A DNA stretch of 64,000 nucleotides from Phycisphaerales bacterium (GTDB lineage Bacteria; Planctomycetota; Phycisphaerae; Phycisphaerales; UBA1924): the NCBI GenBank assembly GCA_029260495.1, contig JAJDDD010000020.1:186001-250000 (forward strand), written 5' to 3'. A program made the position numbers and the translations under genes. Positions 17,421 through 26,725 of this stretch are shown piece by piece; positions within the stretch are counted from its first letter, which is position 1, and every line of letters begins with the position of its first letter. The notes beneath the pieces are model-generated. The model was not told where the DNA came from, ran no database searches, and worked only from the letters and a program-made list of their open reading frames with translations.

Positions 17421-18197
17421 TCAGCGTGGGTTTTCCTCTTTTTTCATAATAAAGAGATAGTTAAAGCCGCGGAGGAAGAAGTTGTCTTTCTCAGCTGCCT
17501 TGCGCCAGTTGCCTCGATTCAGCTTTTGGTTCTTTCGCGCCACACAGATGATATCCACGGGTCGGAAAGACTGGCGCATGATCGAAAACAGCTCAAAGCC
17601 GATGGGCATGAATGGCTTGCCTTTGCGAAACGAATCACTCACATAGAGCGCCATGAATCGGCGGCTGCGCAGGACGCGGTGGGCCTCTTTGATGACGGCG
17701 GCCATCGCGTCATAGTATTCGGCGCCGTCCTCGTCACCGCCGGCGCTGAGCTTGCCGATGCAGCGGGGATCATCTGAATAGTTGACGTGCGTTGAATAGG
17801 GCGGATCGACAAAGAGAAAATCGACGACGCCATCTTCAAGGGGAAGCTTGCGGGCATCAGCGCGGAAGATGTCATCGCGTGTCGGCGCCAGGTCGTAGCC
17901 GAGGGCGCGGCGGTTGAGATCGCGGGCGACATCAATCGTCGTTCCGCTGCCGACCATTGGATCGACGACAAGATCCTTTTCACGTGTGTAGCGAGAGAGG
18001 AGTTGCCAAATGACCCAACTGGGCGTGGCGCCGACATAGTTTTTGTCGCCCTGCTCGCGATCACCGTAATGCTGGCTGGGGTATTCCCAGAGAGTGGTCG
18101 TCAGGATTTGCAGTGGTGGCTTGGAGAAGGTTTGTTGTGCGCGCCCGGCGGGATCTTTCTTGTGCGATTTTTTCTTTTTGTATGGACGGTCGTTCAT
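17421..18197 (-). CDS. DNA methyltransferase-type protein (N4/N6 amino-methylase fold), orphan
   Basis: The 258-residue protein has a SAM-binding motif VVDPMVGSGTT (residues 77-87) and the catalytic motif DPPY (131-134), typical of amino-methylases acting on N4-cytosine or N6-adenine. Motif I precedes motif IV with only about 45 residues between, leaving no room for a target-recognition domain there. The N-terminus is highly basic (KKKKSHKK). No restriction endonuclease or specificity subunit is adjacent, so it is an orphan. Its ATG overlaps the TGA of nrnA by 4 nt, placing it last in a ribF-nrnA operon. An RNA guanosine/adenosine methyltransferase is an alternative, since DPPY also occurs there. 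Confidence 0.8.
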   Translation of the reverse strand: MNDRPYKKKKSHKKDPAGRAQQTFSKPPLQILTTTLWEYPSQHYGDREQGDKNYVGATPSWVIWQLLSRYTREKDLVVDPMVGSGTTIDVARDLNRRALGYDLAPTRDDIFRADARKLPLEDGVVDFLFVDPPYSTHVNYSDDPRCIGKLSAGGDEDGAEYYDAMAAVIKEAHRVLRSRRFMALYVSDSFRKGKPFMPIGFELFSIMRQSFRPVDIICVARKNQKLNRGNWRKAAEKDNFFLRGFNYLFIMKKEENPR

Positions 18198-19252
18198 CGA
18201 ATCTGCGCCGCCGCGGCCTCGACAACGATGCGCACAGCTTCATCGAGCGGCGCTTGAATGCGCGCGCCGGAGGCCATCTGGTGTCCCCCGCCGCCAAGTC
18301 CACGCGCTATTTCGTTGACATCGACCACCTGCTGCCCGGAGGAGCCGGCCGCCTTGGATCGCAAACTGATCTTGGTGAGATCATCTTCCACTTCGATCAG
18401 AACACAGCTGGCGCGCACCGAGGCGATGCTCATGGGCATGTCATTGAGCCCGCCTGCGTCAGTGATGTCCCCTCCAGATTCACGAAAGTCCTTTTTCGTC
18501 AGGCGCATTACCGCAAATTTTTCGTCTGCGTGCAGTTCCAGTGAAGAGAGCGCCCGGCCCATCAGCAACATGCGCGAGACGGTGTCGGACTGCTCAACAT
18601 CAACATAGAGACGGGCGTGATCGACGCCGGCGTCGAGCAGACAGGCGGCGAGCTTGAGAACATCTGCGCTGACGTTGGCGTGCTTAAACCAACCTGTGTC
18701 GGTCGCGATGCCGAGGTACAAGGGCTCGGCGATGTCAAGCGGAAGCTGCTTGAGGTCAGGCGCGCCGAGCAAGAGCTGACAGAGCTTGGCAACGGGTTCA
18801 CATGCAGCGGCGCTTTGCTTGTCAATGTAGCGCAGCAAGCCAATCTCGGGATCACCGTGGCGATGATGATCGATCACGATTGTTTTTTCTGCCCGCGTTT
18901 TCAGCCAGGGCGTCGCCTCCGGAAGCTGCGTCCAGGAGCCGGTGTCGAGAATCACGATGGTGTCGGGCTCGTCATCCCCCGCCGGAAGCTGGCTGGCTTC
19001 ACCGACGCGTCTGGTTTTGGTTCTCGCGACGAGGCTGTCAAAGCGCCGGCTCCACGGACCCGTGTAGATGGGCGTCGCGTCCTTGCCGATCTGATTAAGA
19101 GTGCGTGCAAGCGCAAGCGTTGAGCCTACGGCATCCCCATCGGGCCTGGCGTGGGTGAGCAGCGTGACTCGCTGAGCGGTTGTAAGACGCTGGGCGATCT
19201 CTTCAAGAGAAGTGTTTGAGGTGTATGGAGGCGCTTCTGGATTGCAATTCAA
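18194..19252 (-). CDS. nrnA: DHH/DHHA1 phosphoesterase, NrnA-like oligoribonuclease/pAp phosphatase
   Basis: This 352-residue protein matches the NrnA/RecJ-like family that degrades very short RNA oligonucleotides and dephosphorylates 3'-phosphoadenosine 5'-phosphate. Metal-binding motifs are THARPDGDAVGS (His34, Asp38, Asp40), ILDTGSW (Asp103) and the DHH triad at 128-130 (VIDHHRHG). The C-terminal DHHA1 domain has the substrate-binding GGGGHQMASGA. It overlaps ribF by 4 nt upstream and the methyltransferase by 4 nt downstream, which indicates translational coupling. In many bacteria nrnA sits near rbfA, truB and ribF, consistent with this neighbourhood. Confidence 0.92.
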   Translation of the reverse strand: MNCNPEAPPYTSNTSLEEIAQRLTTAQRVTLLTHARPDGDAVGSTLALARTLNQIGKDATPIYTGPWSRRFDSLVARTKTRRVGEASQLPAGDDEPDTIVILDTGSWTQLPEATPWLKTRAEKTIVIDHHRHGDPEIGLLRYIDKQSAAACEPVAKLCQLLLGAPDLKQLPLDIAEPLYLGIATDTGWFKHANVSADVLKLAACLLDAGVDHARLYVDVEQSDTVSRMLLMGRALSSLELHADEKFAVMRLTKKDFRESGGDITDAGGLNDMPMSIASVRASCVLIEVEDDLTKISLRSKAAGSSGQQVVDVNEIARGLGGGGHQMASGARIQAPLDEAVRIVVEAAAAQIR

Positions 19253-20229
19253 GCTGAAACCTCCGCGCAGGCGTGAGAGGGGCTGTTGGGATCAAACGAC
19301 GCGCAGACCTGTTTTGTGTGCTGAATGTCGCGCTCGATCTGCTCGACGAGGTCTTCGATGCTGACATAGCGCACCTGATCGCGGAGCCAGCGTGTGATGC
19401 TGACTTTGATTGGCCAGCCGTACTCGTCGCTGTTCTCCGCCAGCGGGCCGGCCCAATCCAAGAGATGTGCTTCGAGCAGTCTGCGATGAGCGCCGAAGGT
19501 TGGTTTGGTTCCGACGCTGATCGCGGCGGGGAACTTTCGACTGTCGGCAAGCTCCGCGACGCCGGCGTAGACGCCATCTTTCGGAAGCATGTTCGGAGTG
19601 TCGATGTTGGCGGTTGGGCAGCCAATCTCCCGGCCGCGCTGATCGCCCTGCGCGACGGTTCCTGTTAGTTCGTACGGACGTGCCATGGTGATAGCAGCGT
19701 CGCCCATGCGACCCTGAGCGATGAGCCAGCGAAGAAGCGTGCTGGAAGCACGCAGCACATGCTGACTCAGCAACGTGACTTCGGCAGCCTCAACAAGCTC
19801 CACTTCGAAGCCGAGCGCCTCGCCGAGCGTTCGTAGTGTTTCAACGCCGCCGGCGCGGGAAGCGCCGAATCGGAAGTCCGCGCCTTCGACAATGACGCTC
19901 GGCTGATATTGCTTGACAATCTCAATGATGAACTCATCCGGCTTCTTGGCGAGTAACTCTGGCGAGGGCTCCAGGTGACTCAGTTCATCCACGCCAAGCT
20001 CGCGCAGCCAGCGCTCACGCTGCGCTAATGTTGACAGCCTGGCGGGAGCGGCGCCGGGGTTGATGACCGTCAGCGGGTGCGGATCGAAGACGAGCGCGAT
20101 GACTCGACCAGTGCTTCCGACCAAGCTGCGGGCTCGCTGAACGAGGGCGGCATGCCCGGCATGCACGCCGTCGAAGTTGCCGACCATTACTGCCGTCGCT
20201 CGCGTCATAGGTTCATACACTAGGCCCAT
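19249..20229 (-). CDS. ribF: Bifunctional riboflavin kinase/FAD synthetase
   Basis: RibF phosphorylates riboflavin to FMN and adenylylates FMN to FAD. The 326-residue protein contains the N-terminal nucleotidylyltransferase domain with GNFDGVHAGH (17-26), VFDPHPL and VVEGADFRFG-type motif (VIVEGADFRFG), and the C-terminal riboflavin kinase domain with RGREIGCPTANID (198-210) and GVYAGVAEL. Two ATGs are possible, at 20229 and 20208; neither has a strong ribosome site. Its 3' end overlaps nrnA by 4 nt, making it the first gene of a three-gene operon. It is divergent from mqnB, so the two share a short 67-nt promoter region. Confidence 0.94.
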   Translation of the reverse strand: MGLVYEPMTRATAVMVGNFDGVHAGHAALVQRARSLVGSTGRVIALVFDPHPLTVINPGAAPARLSTLAQRERWLRELGVDELSHLEPSPELLAKKPDEFIIEIVKQYQPSVIVEGADFRFGASRAGGVETLRTLGEALGFEVELVEAAEVTLLSQHVLRASSTLLRWLIAQGRMGDAAITMARPYELTGTVAQGDQRGREIGCPTANIDTPNMLPKDGVYAGVAELADSRKFPAAISVGTKPTFGAHRRLLEAHLLDWAGPLAENSDEYGWPIKVSITRWLRDQVRYVSIEDLVEQIERDIQHTKQVCASFDPNSPSHACAEVSA

Positions 20230-20296
20230 CCACGCCGATGAGCCACGCGCCTGCGAGGAGGTCTGGCTGGAAGGGAAAGAAGGGTGCGCCGCTGAG

Positions 20297-21016
20297 ATGA
20301 CCGATCGGCTTCTGGATCAACTGCCACGCAAGACGATCATCGTGCTGGCTGCCCCGGCCGAGGCGCGGGCTGCAGCGCGAGGCTTTGGGCTCGGCGACGA
20401 CGGGCACGCCATCTCGCCCTGGACGCTGCACCCGGTTCGACCCAGCCTCGACTTGTTGGTGACGGGCGTTGGAAAGGCGGCGGCGGCGGGAGCGATCGCA
20501 CGGGTGCTGGACGCAAAACAACATGCGCGCGTCCTCAACCTTGGCGTTGCGGGCGCTCTGGGAATTGGGCCAGCCCGGATCGGGGATGTTGTCGTCGCAA
20601 CAGACTCTGTCTTCGCTGACGAAGGAATAACAACTCCGGACGGCTTCCAGACGTTAGACGAGATGGGCTTCGGCCCGCCCATCCGTAGAGGACAAGAGCA
20701 GGCGGGGCGGTCGTCCTTTCGGGAGATGTTTCGCGATTTGGCGGACCATGAAGGAGTTATCGCGACCGTCTCAACCTGCTCAGGAACGGATGAATGCGCA
20801 GCATGCGTCCAAGAGCGCACAGGCGCGATCGCTGAAGCGATGGAAGGCGCTGCGATTGACACCGCTTGCAGATGGCTCAGCGACCTCGGCGCAAGCGATG
20901 GACCGATCTTCGCGGAGGTGCGCGTCATCAGTAATACGACGGGGAACCGCGACGCCCAGCAGTGGGATCTCCCTCGCGCGCTCGATCAACTGGCATTGAT
21001 TTGTGAATCGCTCTAA
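20297..21016 (+). CDS. mqnB: Futalosine hydrolase, menaquinone biosynthesis
   Basis: The 239-residue protein is a nucleoside phosphorylase-fold hydrolase. It would release hypoxanthine from futalosine to give dehypoxanthine futalosine in the MqnA-D pathway to menaquinone. The family-specific region is present: AMEGAA (181-186, catalytic Glu183) followed by a cysteine, and EVRVISNTTGNRDAQQWDL, which separates MqnB from the related MTA/SAH nucleosidases. The N-terminal glycine-rich segment is LLVTGVGKAAAAGAIARVL, and VLNLGVAGALG follows. The ATG at 20297 is preferred because upstream codons show no homology. No other mqn gene lies in the window. Confidence 0.85.
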   Translation: MTDRLLDQLPRKTIIVLAAPAEARAAARGFGLGDDGHAISPWTLHPVRPSLDLLVTGVGKAAAAGAIARVLDAKQHARVLNLGVAGALGIGPARIGDVVVATDSVFADEGITTPDGFQTLDEMGFGPPIRRGQEQAGRSSFREMFRDLADHEGVIATVSTCSGTDECAACVQERTGAIAEAMEGAAIDTACRWLSDLGASDGPIFAEVRVISNTTGNRDAQQWDLPRALDQLALICESL

Positions 21017-21249
21017 GAAGTACGTCGACGGCTTCTCTTCCCGTACGTCAATGTGGTTCTCGGACGTTCTTGCGGCGTCGGCGTAATCGTTTCGTATGAC
21101 TGGAGCGGATGGTTCGGCTGGAGCGGTCGGTCAAACCGGGTGCGTTGGGACTGGCGCGTCAAGCGCGTCAGGGGGCGGGTCGATGATTGTCCGGGCAATG
21201 CCCGCGCTCATTTCAGGGAGCGAGGCTGCCACCGGAGGATCAGATTCCC

Positions 21250-22578
21250 ATGGCGTTCGGCGTGCATAATAACGCATCGCACCCTATTGCGATTGAGTTC
21301 GGCGTGGGCGCTCTCAAAGCGCTGCAGATCGAAGGTGATAATCCTTCAACGATCGTCGCCGCCGCCCGCCTGGAGACTCCTGACGAGCTTCGCACGAACA
21401 ACGCTCTGCGTTTTCAGTTCCAGGTCGATGCATTGCCCAAACTTCTTAAGGGTGTCGGCTTTCACGGAAAACGAGCGGTCGTCTCCATCCCTTCATGGGC
21501 GACGCTCGTCATGCATATGCAACTTCAAGCCGCTGACAACGCGCCGCTCACGAGCCAGGTCAAAGCTCAGTTGCAGGTTCAGATGGGATACGAGCCTTCG
21601 CAGGTTGTCGTCCGTGCTTTTGATGTTGCGGAAGTGAATCGCGGCGGGACACTCAAGCGGGAGGTCATCTGCATCGCCGCTGGGCGCGATATTGTGCTTC
21701 GGCAGGCGCAGGCGCTCCGGCAGTGCAAGCTGGAAATCGTGGGCGCCCACGCAGAGCACATCGCATTGCTGCGCGCGTTTGATCGGATCACATCGCGCGA
21801 GTCTGACACAAACCTGGTGACGCTGTATCTTGATATCGGCGCCGGTTCAACAAAAATCGCGATCGCTCACGGACGCGATCTCGTCTTCGCCAAGACGATT
21901 AACATCGCTGGTCAAACTCTTGATGAAGCGACAGCCAAGAAGCTGAAATGTGATGTTTCCCAGGCTCGCGCTCAAAGAATTCTTCTGGAACAGCTCGCAC
22001 CGTTTCCTGAGAAGGCGGTCATTGAGCCCGGCGAGCCACGCGCCGACGGCGTCGCACTGATGAACGCCGGTATGCGTCACGCTGTAGCGCCCGAAACCGG
22101 GCCCGGTGAGCCGTCAGCCCCGCGCGCCGTGACCGAAGACGCGGAAATGGAAGAAGCGGAACAAGCTGTCGCGACGGCGATCGCTGAAGAGGATGATCGC
22201 CGCGACTCAGCCCCGATTCCGAGCTCTACGCCGAGCGTGCAGATTTCCACGCCGGATCGCGTGAAGAAGGAGCTTGAGGTCGATCTCTCTGAGGAGTTGG
22301 ATACGCTCACCGATGAGGTCGCGATGTGCCTGCGCTACCACGGAGCGGTCTTTCCCGGAAAGAGGGTTGATCGCGCCCTGTTCGTAGGCGGCGAAACGCG
22401 GCACCGAGCGCTGTGTGAGCACATCGCCCGCACGCTCTCACTGCCTGCTCGAATCGCTGATCCACTCGCCCATCTTTCGCGCCAGGACAACACACCAACG
22501 CGCTGCGTGGATCTGACACAAGCCCAACCAGGTTGGGCAGTCGCGTACGGCCTGGGCTTGTGCCCGCAGGATCTTTAG
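21250..22578 (+). CDS. pilM: Type IV pilus assembly protein PilM (actin-like ATPase)
   Basis: PilM is the cytoplasmic FtsA/actin-like protein that binds the PilN N-terminus in the pilus alignment complex. From the ATG at 21250, with GGAGGA 10 nt upstream, it has 442 residues. Actin-fold segments are AIEFGVGALKALQI (phosphate loop 1), ISIP-type AVVSIPSWATLVMHMQL, YLDIGAGSTKIAIAHG (phosphate loop 2) and VDRALFVGGETRHRAL (adenosine motif). An acidic Ala/Glu-rich insertion of about 80 residues lies before the last subdomain, making it longer than the common 350-residue form. It opens the operon pilM-pilN-pilO-pilP-like-pilB. Confidence 0.92.
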   Translation: MAFGVHNNASHPIAIEFGVGALKALQIEGDNPSTIVAAARLETPDELRTNNALRFQFQVDALPKLLKGVGFHGKRAVVSIPSWATLVMHMQLQAADNAPLTSQVKAQLQVQMGYEPSQVVVRAFDVAEVNRGGTLKREVICIAAGRDIVLRQAQALRQCKLEIVGAHAEHIALLRAFDRITSRESDTNLVTLYLDIGAGSTKIAIAHGRDLVFAKTINIAGQTLDEATAKKLKCDVSQARAQRILLEQLAPFPEKAVIEPGEPRADGVALMNAGMRHAVAPETGPGEPSAPRAVTEDAEMEEAEQAVATAIAEEDDRRDSAPIPSSTPSVQISTPDRVKKELEVDLSEELDTLTDEVAMCLRYHGAVFPGKRVDRALFVGGETRHRALCEHIARTLSLPARIADPLAHLSRQDNTPTRCVDLTQAQPGWAVAYGLGLCPQDL

Positions 22579-22624
22579 TTCATCAGGAGAAGGCTCACCA
22601 GTCGAACCGTTTCGGAGCAACCAC

Positions 22625-23425
22625 ATGCGCAACTTACTGAATAAATCAGATCCGGCCGGCGCCGTGAGCTTCCTTCCCGAGGATTACATCGAGAGGAAGA
22701 ATGAACGCCGCGCCAACCTCATCTATCTCACGCTCTTTGCCATTGTAATTCTTGGCGTTGTTGGCGCATTCTTCGTCAACAATCGCCAATGGTCAAGTGT
22801 CAAGGACCAGCAGGAGGCGATCAACGTGCGCTATGCGCAGGCAGCCAAGGATATTGAACTGCTCAAAGAGCTTGAACAGCAGAAGAACCAGATGCTCGCC
22901 AAGGCTGAGCTGACAACAGCGCTCATTGAACATGTGCCTCGATCAGTTCTGCTGGCTGAGTTCATCAACCGCATGCCCGAACGCCTGACGTTGCTTGAGG
23001 TTGAGCTTGAGAGCAAGGCTGTGAAACCCGCTCGCGCTGTGCGCCCACCGGCGAACGGCGCCACGAGCCTTGCGACCCAGGCGGGACAGAGCGATACGCC
23101 CGCGACACCCGAGCCGCCGCGCTTCGATACGCGCGTGACCGTCGTCGGCGTCGCGGCGACGCATTCGCAAGTGGCGTGGTATGTCTCATCGTTGCAGGAT
23201 TGCGAGCTGCTTGATCGTGTGGATCTCAAGTTCAGCGAGAACACAATTATTCGAGATCGCGGGCTCAATAAGTTCCGCATTGAGCTGACACTGAAATCGA
23301 ATGCTGACGCTCGCCGAATTGAACTGCTCACCGCGCCAACCGCCGACGCGTTCGAATTTAACAAGGGTGATTCATCTCTGCTGGGCGACGCCAGCGAGAA
23401 AGAGAATGAAGGGAGCAACCAATGA
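22625..23425 (+). CDS. pilN: Type IV pilus assembly protein PilN
   Basis: The 266-residue protein has the PilN layout: a short cytoplasmic N-terminus with VSFLPEDYIERKNERRANL, in which the LP-x-x-Y segment resembles the PilM-binding motif; one transmembrane helix (YLTLFAIVILGVVGAFFV); a coiled coil (about 60-110); and a periplasmic ferredoxin-like domain (RFDTRVTVVGVAATHSQVAW). A Pro/Ala/Thr linker separates the coiled coil from the globular domain. GGAG lies 7 nt before the ATG. Its stop overlaps the pilO start by 4 nt (ATGA), implying coupled synthesis of the PilN-PilO heterodimer. Confidence 0.9.
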   Translation: MRNLLNKSDPAGAVSFLPEDYIERKNERRANLIYLTLFAIVILGVVGAFFVNNRQWSSVKDQQEAINVRYAQAAKDIELLKELEQQKNQMLAKAELTTALIEHVPRSVLLAEFINRMPERLTLLEVELESKAVKPARAVRPPANGATSLATQAGQSDTPATPEPPRFDTRVTVVGVAATHSQVAWYVSSLQDCELLDRVDLKFSENTIIRDRGLNKFRIELTLKSNADARRIELLTAPTADAFEFNKGDSSLLGDASEKENEGSNQ

Positions 23426-23970
23426 AGATCGGCATGCGTGAACTGGTCTTTATCCTGATTCTTCTCGCGGTGCCGGTCGCGTCCTTCTGGTACGTCTTCC
23501 GCCCGCAGAGCGAGAAAATCAAGCAGGCCAACCAGGAGATCGAGCACAAGGAGAGCATGCTCCAGTCGCTCGCGGAAACGACGGCCCAGACCGACGACCT
23601 CGCCGCTGCCAATGAAGAGATCGCCAACGCGATTCACCTCATCGAAGCGCGCCTGCCCACGCACAAGGAAGTGGACGTCATTCTTGAACAGGTCGCAGAA
23701 ATTGCGCTCGGGAACAACCTGAAACTCATCAAAGTGAAGAGCGATAAGCCAGTGCGCTCGGCTGCGTACTGGGAGCAGCCGCTGGAGATGAAGGTCGCGG
23801 GCGACTTCAACGGGTTCTATGCCTTCTTGCTCGACCTCGAGCAGCTTGATCGCATTACCCGTATGCCTCATATCAAGCTCAAGCGCGCCGACGAAGTTGA
23901 TGGCGTCATCAATGCGACATTCACGCTGAGCATTTACTTTGAGTCCGATGAAGAATCCGAGGGGGCATAA
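23422..23970 (+). CDS. pilO: Type IV pilus assembly protein PilO
   Basis: The 182-residue protein has a single N-terminal transmembrane helix (LVFILILLAVPVASFWYVF), a coiled coil (about 30-75) and a periplasmic ferredoxin-like domain ending with ATFTLSIYFE. This is the standard PilO architecture, and it follows pilN with a 4-nt overlap. PilO pairs with PilN in the inner-membrane platform of the pilus. The next gene starts 4 nt after its stop. Confidence 0.9.
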   Translation: MKIGMRELVFILILLAVPVASFWYVFRPQSEKIKQANQEIEHKESMLQSLAETTAQTDDLAAANEEIANAIHLIEARLPTHKEVDVILEQVAEIALGNNLKLIKVKSDKPVRSAAYWEQPLEMKVAGDFNGFYAFLLDLEQLDRITRMPHIKLKRADEVDGVINATFTLSIYFESDEESEGA

Positions 23971-23974
23971 CGGA

Positions 23975-24643
23975 ATGAGCACCTTCACATCCGATGACGC
24001 GATAGACAACGGAGTCGATCCGCTCGCTCCAGAGCAGGACACCTCCGGTGATCGAAGCCTTAGCGGCGGCCTTCCCGCCCTGGGTGGCTCTGTCTCATCG
24101 CCTGCGAGCAATCATTCAGGCATACTCATCGTCGCGCTGGTGCTCGTCGTCGCCGGCGCAGCGCTCTTCTTCATGCGCAAGCTCGGGCTCGGCGGAAACT
24201 TCAAGTGGACCACCGTCAAGATTGACTACCCCGTCGGCGCCGAACAACAACTCAATGACCGCCATGTCCGCGTCATGGAAGATCTTCAGGGCAGCGATGA
24301 GGTCGTGCAGGTCGCTCTCAAAGATCTACAGCGCAACCCCTTCGTCCTCAACGACAAGAAAGAAGATCCCATCGATCTTGACATTCCCGACAACATTTCT
24401 CCAGAAGAGCTGGCCCGCCGGCAGCTTGAGCGCACACGCAAGGAAGAGCGCATGAAGTTCAGCGCTCTCGAACTCAATGCCATTCTCGGCGGCATGCAGC
24501 CCATCGCGCGCGTTTCAGGCCGGGCCTACCGCGTCGGCGACATCATCGTCGACACGTTTATCGTCCGTGAAATCCACGGCCGCAGCGTGGTCCTCGAGGC
24601 GGACGCCGGAATGTACACATTGGAAATGGGCCAGAAGAAGTAA
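23975..24643 (+). CDS. PilP/GspC-like inner-membrane protein of the pilus operon
   Basis: The 222-residue protein has a Gly/Ser-rich cytoplasmic start, one transmembrane helix (SGILIVALVLVVAGAALFFM) and a periplasmic part. Its last 60 residues read LGGMQPIARVSGRAYRVGD and FIVREIHGRSVVLEADAGMY. The pattern (strand, Y-R-V-G-D, strand, V-V-L-E, strand) is that of the PilP/GspC homology region that contacts the secretin. It is not a lipoprotein, unlike classical PilP, so it may be intermediate between PilP and GspC. Position directly after pilO supports this role. Gene name is withheld because similarity is structural rather than clear. Confidence 0.7.
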   Translation: MSTFTSDDAIDNGVDPLAPEQDTSGDRSLSGGLPALGGSVSSPASNHSGILIVALVLVVAGAALFFMRKLGLGGNFKWTTVKIDYPVGAEQQLNDRHVRVMEDLQGSDEVVQVALKDLQRNPFVLNDKKEDPIDLDIPDNISPEELARRQLERTRKEERMKFSALELNAILGGMQPIARVSGRAYRVGDIIVDTFIVREIHGRSVVLEADAGMYTLEMGQKK

Positions 24644-24697
24644 ACACGTATCTCGCGGCTATGGCGCACGCCAATAGCAGAGCACAAGGACGACGCT

Positions 24698-26704
24698 GTG
24701 GAAGACTTTGACATCGACGATTTGCTCAAGGAACTCGGCGTCGATGACGACGACGCGGGCCCTCGCCCCAAACGCGACCTGAAATCCGCTGACAAGAAGC
24801 GCCATCGTATTGACGACGCGGAAGCTTCATTTTCTCCTCTTCCCGCTGTTCCTTCCGGGCAAACTCGTTTTGGTGAAGAGCCCGCGATCTTTGAAGATGA
24901 CCCCGCCGTCCCCGCCCCGCCGCCCGACACGCCACGAGTCGGAGTTGGTGAAGCGCTTGTGCCGCTCTTTCAGCCTCACGACGAAATCGTCCAGCGCGGC
25001 GAGGGCGAGCTTGAACACCTGCTGGTCGGTCGGGAGATTGTCTCTGCTGAACAACTCACCAACGCCAACACCATTCTCAAGCAATCTCCCGGCAAGCGGC
25101 TTGTTGATGTGCTCGCAGATCAGGGCGTCGGCGAGGAGGGTCTCCAAAGGGCTGTCGCGGATCTTGCCCGCCTGAACTTCGAACAACTCGACCTTGAGCA
25201 TCTCGACACCGCCATCGATGGCAAGTACTTCCAGCGACTTACGCCAGCGTTCTGTAAAGAGCACGAACTGCTCCCCTTGCGCACAGAGGGAAACCGGCTC
25301 GTCATCGGCGCCACCCATCCGGATGACGTCTTTCTCCTCGACGATGTTCGCCGGCGCTTGGGTGTCAACTCACTCAAGGTCGTCGTGATCACCCGCTCCG
25401 ATGTTATGGCTGTCGTTGATTCATTCGGCGAAGCTCTCCAGGAAGATATCGACGTTGATGACATCCTCTCCGACATCGACGAGGATGACGTTCAGTTCCA
25501 ACAGTCAAGCACTGAAGAAGTAGACCTCGAAAAGCAGGCTGGTGAATCACCTGTTATTCGCTATGTCAACTACATCCTTCAGACCGCTGTCAAGGAAGGC
25601 GCCAGTGACATTCACGTCGAGCCTGGCGAAAAGAAAGTCAAAGTGCGCTTCCGCATCGATGGTGTTCTCTTTGAGATGATGAATCCGCCGGTCACTATGG
25701 CGGCGGCCATCACATCCCGCCTCAAGATCATGGCGAATCTTGATATCTCCGAGCGACGCCTTCCACAAGACGGACGAATTCGCTGCGCCGTGCGCGGCAG
25801 ACGACTCGACCTCCGTGTTTCAACCATCCCCACCGCAGGCGGCGAAAAAACCGTCATGCGCATCCTTGACACCCGCTCGATCAATGTTTCGCTCGATGAT
25901 CTCGGATTCTCCGCCGAGGCGCTTCATATCTGGCGCAACCAGGTTAATGAACCCAACGGCATTATTCTCGTCACCGGCCCCACCGGCTCTGGTAAGACGA
26001 CAACGCTCTATTCTTCAATTCGCCAGATGGACAAGCAGAAGCTCAACATCTCCACCGTCGAAGACCCGATCGAATATCACCTCGACGGCATCACGCAGAC
26101 GCAAACGCACGAAAAAATTGATATGACCTTCGGCCGAGCCCTCAAGGCTCTCTTGCGCCAGGATCCCGATGTCGTCATGATCGGTGAAATCCGCGATATG
26201 GAGACCGCACACACCGCGGTCCAGGCAGCCCTCACCGGTCACCTTGTGCTCTCGACGTTGCATACCAACGATGCGCCCAGCTCTGTCACGCGCCTTGTCA
26301 ACATCGGACTTGAACCCTTCCTTGTGGGCGCCGCCTTGAACGCTGTGCTCGCTCAGCGCCTTGTTCGCAGGATTTGCGACAACTGCAAGGAGCAGATCAA
26401 GCCCGAAGAGGAAATGGCGGAGTTCCTTGAACTGAACAGCCTCCCTTCAGAACTGATCTGGGAAGGCAAAGGCTGCGATAAGTGTCGAAACACCGGGTAT
26501 GCAGGGCGCGTCGGCATCTATGAGTTGCTTGTTGTTGACGATCAACTTCGCGATGTCGTCGCGCGCAATCCGAATGTATCGGAGTTCCGCCGCATGTGCA
26601 TCGAGCGCGGCATGTCCACACTCAGGCAGGACGGATTCAACAAGGTTCGTGAAGGCTCTACGACCGCCACTGAAGTGATCCGCGTCACCGAGTCTGGTCA
26701 CTGA
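24698..26704 (+). CDS. pilB: Type IV pilus extension ATPase PilB
   Basis: PilB hydrolyses ATP to drive pilin polymerisation. The GTG at 24698 has AAGGA 7 nt upstream and gives 668 residues. An acidic disordered N-terminus (1-100) precedes an MshEN-type domain (about 105-225, with LLVGREIVSAEQL and HELLPLRTEGNRLVIG), then the secretion-ATPase core. Walker A is GPTGSGKTT (427-435). The Asp box is STVEDPIEYHLDGI, Walker B DPDVVMIGEIRD, and His box STLHTNDAPSSVTRL. A tetracysteine zinc motif (CDNC, then CDKC about 30 residues on) is intact. MshEN domains can bind c-di-GMP; that regulation here is inference. It is the last gene of the pilM operon and converges with the secretion operon. Confidence 0.94.
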   Translation: MEDFDIDDLLKELGVDDDDAGPRPKRDLKSADKKRHRIDDAEASFSPLPAVPSGQTRFGEEPAIFEDDPAVPAPPPDTPRVGVGEALVPLFQPHDEIVQRGEGELEHLLVGREIVSAEQLTNANTILKQSPGKRLVDVLADQGVGEEGLQRAVADLARLNFEQLDLEHLDTAIDGKYFQRLTPAFCKEHELLPLRTEGNRLVIGATHPDDVFLLDDVRRRLGVNSLKVVVITRSDVMAVVDSFGEALQEDIDVDDILSDIDEDDVQFQQSSTEEVDLEKQAGESPVIRYVNYILQTAVKEGASDIHVEPGEKKVKVRFRIDGVLFEMMNPPVTMAAAITSRLKIMANLDISERRLPQDGRIRCAVRGRRLDLRVSTIPTAGGEKTVMRILDTRSINVSLDDLGFSAEALHIWRNQVNEPNGIILVTGPTGSGKTTTLYSSIRQMDKQKLNISTVEDPIEYHLDGITQTQTHEKIDMTFGRALKALLRQDPDVVMIGEIRDMETAHTAVQAALTGHLVLSTLHTNDAPSSVTRLVNIGLEPFLVGAALNAVLAQRLVRRICDNCKEQIKPEEEMAEFLELNSLPSELIWEGKGCDKCRNTGYAGRVGIYELLVVDDQLRDVVARNPNVSEFRRMCIERGMSTLRQDGFNKVREGSTTATEVIRVTESGH

Positions 26705-26725
26705 CTCCCGCGCCATTTGCCTAAA

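Noticed and set aside
22831-24111. 426-codon open frame on the minus strand opposite pilN/pilO/PilP-like
   Set aside because: Three well-supported pilus genes occupy the opposite strand; the antisense product shows no motif.
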